From: Reyranella sp. CPCC 100927
Lineage (GTDB): Bacteria; Pseudomonadota; Alphaproteobacteria; Reyranellales; Reyranellaceae
DNA length: 64,000 nt
Reading direction: 5' to 3'
NCBI RefSeq assembly: GCF_007859315.1
Contig: NZ_VOHA01000019.1
Coordinates: forward strand, 62,001-126,000
Of this stretch, positions 58,346 through 64,000 are shown piece by piece (the first letter of the stretch is position 1; each line of letters opens with the position of its first letter). The translations under genes were made by a program, and so were the position numbers. The notes beneath the pieces were generated by a model. It ran no database searches and was not told where the DNA came from. It worked only from the letters and a program-made list of their open reading frames with translations.

Positions 58346-58512
58346 CCCAGACCACCGTGCGCCGTTTCATTCCTTGTGGTCGGCGTAGCCGGTGCGGATC
58401 TCTGTGGTGAAATCTTCAAACCTCAGGCTGCACCAGCCTGTGTGAGCGACGCACCGCACGGTCCTTCGCTTCGCTCAGGACGACGCAAAAGGGCGCGGGT
58501 GGGGCACGTCCC

Positions 58513-59355
58513 ATGACCACCCAGTTCATCGAGCGCATCGCGGTCGAGGTCGAGGGAACGGGCGAGGACGTGCTGCTGATCCACGGCCTGGGCGGTACGT
58601 CCAATGTGTGGATGCCGCTGATGCCGCTGTTGGCGCGCCATCGCACCGTGCGGCCGGACCTGCCGGGCTCGGGCCGCTCGGCGCGCGTCGAAGGCCCGCT
58701 GTCCATCGACCGCTTCGTGCAGGCCATACAGCGCGTCTGTGCCGCAACGCATGTCGAGCGCGCGCACGTGATCGGCCATTCCATGGGCACCATCGTGGCC
58801 TTCCATCTCGCCGTCGCCATGCCGCGGCTGGTGCGCAGCCTGGCGCTGTTCGGTCCGCTGCTGGCGCCGCCCGATGTGGCGCGTCCGGGGCTCGCAGCGC
58901 GCGGCGAAAAGGCGCGCAGCGAAGGCGCGGCGGGGATGCAGGCGATCGCCGACACCATCGTGCAGGGCGCGATGTCGGGCGAGACCCGCACGCGCCAGCC
59001 CGCGGCGGTGGCGATGGTGCGCGAGTCGCTGATGCGCCAGTGTCCGGATGGTTACGCACGGTCGTGCGATGCGCTGGCTCAGGCCCAGCCCGCCGATGCC
59101 GCCGCCATCACCTGTCCGACCTTGATGGTGACCGGCGACGAGGACGCCGTCGCGCCGCCGCAGGCGGTGCGCGCCATCGGCGAGCGCATATCCGGCGCCC
59201 GCGTCGAGATCCTGCCGCGCTGCGGCCACTGGACCACGATCGAGAAGCCCGCCGAATGCACCGACGCGCTGCGGCGGTTCTATGCGCGTATTTCCTCCCC
59301 ACGCAGTGGGGAGGTGCCCCGAAGGGGCGGAGGGGAGGCGACGTGGTCTCGGTAA
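58513..59355 (+). CDS. Alpha/beta hydrolase with a repeat-derived C-terminal tail
   Basis: A 280-residue alpha/beta hydrolase. Oxyanion motif LIHGLGGT, nucleophile elbow IGHSMGTIVA, acid in VTGDEDAVAPP and histidine in RCGHWTTIE are complete, as in 3-oxoadipate enol-lactonase-like enzymes. The natural end appears near FYARI; the last 20 residues (SSPRSGEVPRRGGGEATWSR) are encoded by a repeat of family C beginning at 59293, so the repeat has extended the protein. It lies between the two amidohydrolase paralogs on the same strand. Confidence 0.85.
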   Translation: MTTQFIERIAVEVEGTGEDVLLIHGLGGTSNVWMPLMPLLARHRTVRPDLPGSGRSARVEGPLSIDRFVQAIQRVCAATHVERAHVIGHSMGTIVAFHLAVAMPRLVRSLALFGPLLAPPDVARPGLAARGEKARSEGAAGMQAIADTIVQGAMSGETRTRQPAAVAMVRESLMRQCPDGYARSCDALAQAQPADAAAITCPTLMVTGDEDAVAPPQAVRAIGERISGARVEILPRCGHWTTIEKPAECTDALRRFYARISSPRSGEVPRRGGGEATWSR

Positions 59356-59452
59356 CCAGGACCACGTCGGTTCCCCCGCCGGCTCAGGTGCTTCGACGCA
59401 AAGCGTCGAAGCACCGAAACGGCCACCTCCCCCAACTGCGTTGGGGGAGGGA
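59293..59452. repeat. Palindromic repeat family C, copy 1
   Basis: About 160 bases with arms TCCTCCCCACGCAGTGGGGA and CCAACTGCGTTGGGGGAGGG, an inner CTTCGACGCAAAGCGTCGAAG hairpin part and a central ACGTGGTC / GACCACGT pair. It overlaps the last 60 bases of the hydrolase gene. A second copy is at 60784-60945. The two are nearly identical over their length. Confidence 0.88.
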
Positions 59453-59473
59453 AGTCAATGAAGGGAGCGAGCG

Positions 59474-60763
59474 ATGACGAACGTGCTGTTCACCAACGTG
59501 CGCATCATCGACGGGTCCGGTGCGCCGCCCTTCGCGGGTGAGGTCTTGGTCCAGGGCAACCGAATCCTGCGTGTCGGTCGCGGCACGCGCGCCATCCCGG
59601 CCGTGGGCGCCACCGTGATCGACGGCGCCGGCGCTACCCTGATGCCCGGCATGTGCGAGGCGCACACGCACTTCTCGTGGAACGACTCGGCGACCTTGGA
59701 CGGCATCCAGCGCATGCCGCTGGAGGAGCACGTGCTGTGGTCGGCCGACGTGGCGCGCCGCTACCTGCAGGCCGGCTTCACGTCCTGCGTCGGCGCCGCC
59801 TGCGCCAAGCCGCGGCTGGACGTGGTGACGCGCAACGCCATCAACGAAGGCCTGATCCCGGGACCGCGCTATATTGCCGCCAGCCAGGAGATCACCGTGG
59901 CCGGTGCACTGGGCGACGAGACCCTGCCGCACCTGCCGTTCCCCGAGTTCAGCTTCGGGGTCGTGGTGAGCGGCCCGGAGGAAATGCGCCGCGCCGTGCG
60001 CATGTTCCTGAAGTACGGCGTCGACACCATCAAGCTCAACCTGTCGGGCGACAACTTCGTGCCCGGCGCACCGGCCGAGACGACGTGGATGAGCGACGAG
60101 GAGGTCGCCATCGCCGTCAAGGAAGCCAAGATGCGCGGCAAGCGCGTGTCGGCGCACGCCCGCTCCTGCGAATCGATCAAGCAGGCCGTGCGCCACGGCG
60201 TCGAGATCATCTACCACGCGAGCTTCACCGACGAAGAGGCACTTGACCTGCTGGAGTCCAGGAAGGATCGCGTCTTCGTGGCGCCCGGCATCGGCATCCT
60301 GGTGGCGATGCTGGAGCACGCGGCGCCGTTCGGCATCACGCGCCAGAAGGCGATCGACATGGGCTACGAGATCGAACTCGCCGCTGCCGCCGAATCGCTG
60401 AAGAAGATGCACAAGCGCGGCATCCGCGTGCTGCCGGGCGGCGACTACGGCTTCGCCTTCACGCCGCACTGCGAGAACGCGCGCGATCTCGAGTACTTCG
60501 TGAAGTATCTCGGCTTCACGCCGATGGAAGCGCTTCTATCGGCTACCCAGCTCGGCGCCGGCATCATGATGAAGGAGGGCGAGTTGGGCCAGGTCAAGGA
60601 CGGCTATCTCGCCGACCTGCTGCTGGTCGACGGCGACCCGCTGTCCAACCTCGCCATCCTGCGCGAGCCGCGCCGCATGCTGGCGGTGATGAAGGACGGC
60701 GTCTTCTACAAGAAACCCGAGATCGCCGCCCAGCGCACCCGCTGGTCGCAGTCGGTGGCGTGA
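59474..60763 (+). CDS. Amidohydrolase family protein, paralog 2
   Basis: A 429-residue metal-dependent amidohydrolase, close paralog of the gene at 56743. Metal ligands: CEAHTHFSW, SAHARSCESI, EIIYHASFTD and LPGGDYGFAF. Both proteins start with the same TNVLFTNVRI-type segment. The duplication is separated by the alpha/beta hydrolase gene and repeat. The ATG follows GAAGGGAGCGAGCG. The next genes downstream encode a branched-chain-type ABC transporter, suggesting import and hydrolysis of the same class of amide. Confidence 0.87.
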   Translation: MTNVLFTNVRIIDGSGAPPFAGEVLVQGNRILRVGRGTRAIPAVGATVIDGAGATLMPGMCEAHTHFSWNDSATLDGIQRMPLEEHVLWSADVARRYLQAGFTSCVGAACAKPRLDVVTRNAINEGLIPGPRYIAASQEITVAGALGDETLPHLPFPEFSFGVVVSGPEEMRRAVRMFLKYGVDTIKLNLSGDNFVPGAPAETTWMSDEEVAIAVKEAKMRGKRVSAHARSCESIKQAVRHGVEIIYHASFTDEEALDLLESRKDRVFVAPGIGILVAMLEHAAPFGITRQKAIDMGYEIELAAAAESLKKMHKRGIRVLPGGDYGFAFTPHCENARDLEYFVKYLGFTPMEALLSATQLGAGIMMKEGELGQVKDGYLADLLLVDGDPLSNLAILREPRRMLAVMKDGVFYKKPEIAAQRTRWSQSVA

Positions 60764-60783
60764 TGGTGAGTGCTGGCGATCTT

Positions 60784-60945
60784 CTCCTCCCCAGCTTTGC
60801 TGGGGAGGTGCCCCGAAGGGGCGGAGGGGAGCTCACGTGGTCTTGGTTACTGAGACCACGTGGGCTCCCCCTCCGGCTCAGGTGCTTCGACGCAAAGCGT
60901 CGAAGCACCGAAACGGCCACCTCCCCCTACTGCGTTGGGGGAGGG
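60784..60945. repeat. Palindromic repeat family C, copy 2, supplying a ribosome binding site
   Basis: A copy of the repeat at 59293 with arms TCCTCCCCAGCTTTGCTGGG and CCTACTGCGTTGGGGGAGGG. The final GGGGGAGGG ends five bases before the ATG of the permease gene at 60951, so the repeat end acts as its Shine-Dalgarno. Confidence 0.88.
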
Positions 60946-60950
60946 TATCC

Positions 60951-61889
60951 ATGATGCGCCGCTGGTCCTGGGCCTGGTTGATCGCGGTGCCGCTGCTGGC
61001 ACTCGCGGCATGGGGCATTGCCGACAACGCGCGGCTGTTCTTCGCCACCCTGCTCAACGGGCTCACCTTGGCGGCGCTCTATTTCCTGGTCGCCAGCGGC
61101 TTCACCCTGGTGTTCGGCCTGCTGCGCAATGTCAATTTGGCGCACGGCTCGATCTACCTGATCGGCGCCTATGTCGGCTGGGTGGTGGGCGACTACACCA
61201 GCTCGTGGTTCCTGGCCGTGGCGGCGGGCTTCCTGTTCGCCGCCCTGCTGGGGCTGGTCCTGCAGATCGGCGTGTTCCGTTTCATGCCGGGCCAGGACCT
61301 GCGCCAGACCATGGCCACCATCGCGCTCTCGATCGTCGCCGCCGACGTTGCGCTCTGGATCTGGGGCGGCGAGATCTACCAGTTCGATCCGCCGGGCTGG
61401 ATCATCGGCGCAATGCCATTGCCCATCGTCGGCAAGTTCCCGACCTACCGCCTGGTGCTGTTGGCCACCGCCATCGTGATCGGCTTTGGCTTGTGGTGGT
61501 TCCTGGTGCGCACGCGCGTGGGCATGATGATCCGTGCCGGCGTCGATGATCGTGCCATGCTGTCGGCCTCGGGCGTCGACGTGCAGAAGCTGTTCGCCAT
61601 CACCTTCGCCATCGGCGCTGGGCTCGCCGGTTTCGCCGGCGTGGTGGGCGGCACGGCACTGTCGATCGCACCGGGCGAGGACACGCGCTATCTGCTGGCC
61701 TCGCTGGTGGTGGTGATCGTGGGCGGCATGGGCAGCGTCACCGGCGCCGCGCTGGGCGCCGTGCTGGTCGGCGTCGCCGAGCAGTTCGGCATGGCCTACG
61801 CGCCGACCTACGGCATCATGTTCACCTTCGTCATCATGGCGCTGGTACTGGCATTCCGGCCGCAGGGCATCCTGGGGCGGCGGACATGA
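60951..61889 (+). CDS. livH: Branched-chain amino acid-type ABC permease, LivH-like
   Basis: A 312-residue inner-membrane permease with about eight spans. LivH-type motifs: ALYFLVASGFTLVFGLLRNVNLAHGS (quoted in parts), GLAGFAGVVGGT and VVVIVGGMGSVTGAALGAVLVG. LivH and LivM form the channel of the HAAT-family importer, which also takes amides and other small compounds. The start ATG at 60951 uses a ribosome site in repeat family C. It overlaps livM by four bases (ATGA), indicating coupled translation. Confidence 0.92.
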   Translation: MMRRWSWAWLIAVPLLALAAWGIADNARLFFATLLNGLTLAALYFLVASGFTLVFGLLRNVNLAHGSIYLIGAYVGWVVGDYTSSWFLAVAAGFLFAALLGLVLQIGVFRFMPGQDLRQTMATIALSIVAADVALWIWGGEIYQFDPPGWIIGAMPLPIVGKFPTYRLVLLATAIVIGFGLWWFLVRTRVGMMIRAGVDDRAMLSASGVDVQKLFAITFAIGAGLAGFAGVVGGTALSIAPGEDTRYLLASLVVVIVGGMGSVTGAALGAVLVGVAEQFGMAYAPTYGIMFTFVIMALVLAFRPQGILGRRT

Positions 61890-63064
61890 GCGCTGCCCAA
61901 TGGCGCAAGGCCATGAACTTCAGCGCCACGTCGCGCCACTGGGCCGGCGGTCGCGTCGTGCCGCCGCCTGCCGGTCGCGCGGCGACGCCGGCATCGACGC
62001 CGCCAGCGATCAACGGCCAGCGTCTGTGGCGCCACATCGGCGCGCGGCACGTCGTCGTGCTAGCGGCGGTGCTGCTCTACCCCTGGATCGTGCCGCCGTT
62101 CTTCACCTTCCAGATCGGCGGCCAGGCGCTGGCGCTCGGCCTGATCGCGCTGTCGCTGACCTTCCTCGCCGGCTACGGCGGCATGCTGTCGCTGGCGCAG
62201 ATGACCGTGGCCGGCATCGCGGGCTATGTCGTCGCCATCCTGGGCGAGAGCGGCACGCCGCAGATCAGCCTGGGCTGGCCGTGGTGGCTGGTCGTGCTGT
62301 TCGCCATCGCCGCCGGCACCGCCAGCGCCACCTTCATCGGCTGGCTGTCGGTGCGCACCGAGGGCATCTACACCATCATGATCACGCTCGCCATCGGCGT
62401 GGCGTTCTTCTACCTGGCGCAGCAGAACTACGAAATCTTCAACGGCTTCCAGGGCTTTCAGAAGGTCGTGCCGCCGGTGGTGCTGGGCGTCGATTGGCGA
62501 TCGCCCGTTCCCTATTACTACCTCGTGCTGTTCTGGGCGCTCTGCGGCTACTTCTTCGTGAAGTACCTGATCCGCGCCCCGTTCGGCGTGGCGCTGCAAG
62601 GCGTGCGCGACAACGCGCGCCGCATGAGCGCACTGGGCTTCAGCCCGGTGGCGCACCGCGTGGCGGCCTATGCCGTGGCCGGCGTGATCGCCTCGATCGG
62701 CGGCGTGCTGCTGGTCTGGTACAACGGGCTGATCTCGCCCGGCTCGGTCGGCACCGGCTGGCTGATCAACATCCTGATCATCGCTGTGCTGGGCGGCCTG
62801 CGCCATCCGGTCGGGCCGTTCATCGGCGCCGTCGTGTTCGTGCTGCTGCAGAACTTCGCCATCGATCTGGTCGACCGCGAGCGCTTCAACCTCGTGATCG
62901 GCCTGATCTTCCTGGTGATCGTGCTGTTCTCGCCCGACGGCCTGCTGGGCTGGTGGGCATGGCTGCGCGAGCGTGCGGGCCGGCGGCTCGCGCGGTCCGC
63001 TGTCGGCGGCAAGGACTGGCGTTCAGTAGGCGTTCAACAAGCGCGGCCGGCAGGCCGCTCATAG
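61886..63064 (+). CDS. livM: Branched-chain amino acid-type ABC permease, LivM-like
   Basis: A 392-residue permease with an extra N-terminal stretch of about 50 residues before the first span. The LivM motifs SLTFLAGYGGMLSLAQMTV and LQGVRDNARRMSALGFSPVAHR are present, and the C-terminus ends in a basic tail. It starts in the four-base overlap with livH. With the following binding protein it forms a HAAT-type uptake system. No ATPase genes (livG/livF) are seen in this window; they may be beyond the right edge. Confidence 0.92.
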   Translation: MSAAQWRKAMNFSATSRHWAGGRVVPPPAGRAATPASTPPAINGQRLWRHIGARHVVVLAAVLLYPWIVPPFFTFQIGGQALALGLIALSLTFLAGYGGMLSLAQMTVAGIAGYVVAILGESGTPQISLGWPWWLVVLFAIAAGTASATFIGWLSVRTEGIYTIMITLAIGVAFFYLAQQNYEIFNGFQGFQKVVPPVVLGVDWRSPVPYYYLVLFWALCGYFFVKYLIRAPFGVALQGVRDNARRMSALGFSPVAHRVAAYAVAGVIASIGGVLLVWYNGLISPGSVGTGWLINILIIAVLGGLRHPVGPFIGAVVFVLLQNFAIDLVDRERFNLVIGLIFLVIVLFSPDGLLGWWAWLRERAGRRLARSAVGGKDWRSVGVQQARPAGRS

Positions 63065-63082
63065 AACATGAGGAGGACATCC

Positions 63083-64000
63083 ATGACGCGGCGTACGACG
63101 TGGTTTGGGGCACTGGCGGGCGCGGCGGTCGCTGCCGTCCTGCCGGCGAGCCTGCAGGCGCAGGACACCATCAAGATCGGTCTGCTGGCGACCCTGGAGG
63201 GCCCGTTCGCGGCCGGCGGCCAGGACGGCATGCGCGGTGCCGAGCTGGCGCTGAAGCAGCGCGGCGGCATGGTGGCCGGCAAGAAGATCGAGATCATCAA
63301 GGGCTCGTCCGACGCCAAGCCCGACGTGGCCGTCAACGCCACCCGCAAGCTGGTCGAGCAGGACAAGGTGCAGATCATGGTCGGCCCGCTGTCGGGCTCG
63401 GAGGGCATCGCGGTCAAGGACTACTCCAAGTCGCAGCCCGGCGTGACCTTCATCAACGGCGGCTCGGGCGCGCAGGCCACGACCCTGGTCGATCCGTCGC
63501 CCAACTTCTTCCGCTTCAACACCGAGGGCGCGCAGTGGATGGTGGGCCTGGGCACCTACGCCTACGCCACCAAGGGCTACAAGAAGATGGCGGTGATTGC
63601 CGAGGACTACGCCTTCCCGTACTCGCAGGTGCAGGGCTTCATGGCCGAGTACTGCAAGGCCGGCGGCAAGGTCACGCACAAGGCCTGGGTGCCGCTGGGC
63701 GGCAAGGACTACTCCTCGGTGATCGCCAAGCTGCCGCAGGACGTCGATGCGCTGCTGGTGGTGCTGGGCGGCGCCGACGCCGTGAACTTCCTGACCCAGT
63801 ACGAGCAGGCCGGCGGCGACAAGCCGATGGTCGGCGGCTCGATCACCGTCGACCAGACGGTGCTGAACTTCAAGGGCAAGCGCCGCGACTCGCTGGTCGG
63901 CACGCCATCCGCCGGGCCGATGGCCGACGGCATCGACACGCCGGAGTGGAAGAAGTTCGTGGCCGACTACAAGACGAACTTCAAGGACGGCTTTCCGAGC
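63083..64000 (+). CDS. livK: LivK-like ABC substrate-binding protein, 3' truncated by window
   Basis: The first 306 codons are in the window; the gene continues beyond the right edge. It starts after GAGGAGG at an ATG, with a signal peptide (RTTWFGALAGAAVAAVLPA, cleavage after LQA), then mature TIKIGLLATLEGPFAAGG, typical of the Peripla_BP_6/LivK class. The middle shows VIGPLSGSEGI-like and INGGSGAQATTL elements. It is third in the transporter operon and would set its specificity; amides or branched-chain acids are possible. Function beyond class cannot be fixed. Confidence 0.88.
   Translation, partial: MTRRTTWFGALAGAAVAAVLPASLQAQDTIKIGLLATLEGPFAAGGQDGMRGAELALKQRGGMVAGKKIEIIKGSSDAKPDVAVNATRKLVEQDKVQIMVGPLSGSEGIAVKDYSKSQPGVTFINGGSGAQATTLVDPSPNFFRFNTEGAQWMVGLGTYAYATKGYKKMAVIAEDYAFPYSQVQGFMAEYCKAGGKVTHKAWVPLGGKDYSSVIAKLPQDVDALLVVLGGADAVNFLTQYEQAGGDKPMVGGSITVDQTVLNFKGKRRDSLVGTPSAGPMADGIDTPEWKKFVADYKTNFKDGFPS

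Larger units (their letters stand above)
58049..58485. repeat. Triple-nested inverted-repeat region
   Basis: Outer arms of about 36 bases (CGTCGTCCTGAGCGAAGCGA at the left, its near-perfect complement at the right) bound a 437-base non-coding segment with two further inverted repeats inside (58137-58230 and 58254-58345). The outer arms resemble family B. This fills most of the 489-base gap between the first amidohydrolase and the alpha/beta hydrolase; no gene seen in it. Confidence 0.85.

Noticed and set aside
1-64000. CRISPR array or tRNA/rRNA gene.
   Set aside because: No regularly spaced direct repeats with unique spacers were seen, and no gap is long enough for rRNA. I could not scan formally for tRNAs, but none was recognised in the gaps.

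Overview
The window is about 64 kb of GC-rich (roughly two-thirds G+C), densely coding chromosomal DNA. Gene content and style point to an alphaproteobacterium, perhaps Rhodospirillales, Hyphomicrobiales or Reyranella-like: a SAM-II-type leader before metZ, an argD-argF-hslO neighbourhood, apaG near metZ, a Caulobacter-like sphingolipid gene set, and several small catabolic modules each with its own GntR, TetR, MarR or LysR regulator. The lineage is an inference. I saw no tRNA, rRNA, CRISPR array, prophage or transposase gene.

Layout. 1-3.7 kb: a GntR regulator divergent from a fumarylacetoacetate-hydrolase-family enzyme, a metal-dependent cyclase and a desaturase. 3.8-12.3 kb: hypothetical proteins, a decarboxylase-like protein with a histone-H1-like tail, class II aldolase, alpha/beta hydrolase, DUF1194 protein, YbaK deacylase, threonine synthase and a glycine-rich RRM protein. 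12.6-18.7 kb: NIPSNAP protein, ThDP enzyme, then a run of unusual multidomain proteins (SARP-hydrolase, class IV aminotransferase, hydrolase-like/methyltransferase). 18.8-24.4 kb: membrane protein, hydrolase-OsmC fusion, M19 dipeptidase, esterase and BNR propeller. 24.7-36.8 kb: biosynthetic core with metZ behind a SAM-II riboswitch and terminator, tenA, a marR gene, apaG, folE, two tandem argE-like deacylases, hslO, argF, argD and an ELM1-domain protein. 37-43.2 kb: a flippase divergent from a four-gene set (acyl-ACP ligase, NAD-dependent epimerase, acyl carrier protein, serine-palmitoyltransferase-like enzyme) that looks like most of a bacterial ceramide pathway. 43.4-54.9 kb: GST/LysR, LysE, YcxB-like and DHA2 proteins, an Fe3+-type ABC transporter, an amidase and three very small genes. 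55-64 kb: a TetR-controlled catabolic module with an FAH-family enzyme, two paralogous amidohydrolases, an alpha/beta hydrolase and a LivHMK-type transporter running off the end.

The most distinctive layer is the repeat landscape. At least four families of palindromic intergenic repeats sit between genes, often filling the space between two stop codons exactly. Two copies of one family are each interrupted by a ~197-bp transposase-less element with 12-bp inverted ends, flanked by a 13-bp direct duplication, at the same target in the same relative orientation. Other repeats are nested inside one another, supply the ribosome binding site of a transporter gene, or extend into a coding C-terminus. 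These are the best candidates for something undescribed.

Starts were chosen by visible Shine-Dalgarno sequences and family N-termini. Where a GTG/TTG start or an internal ATG was preferred, the entry says so.
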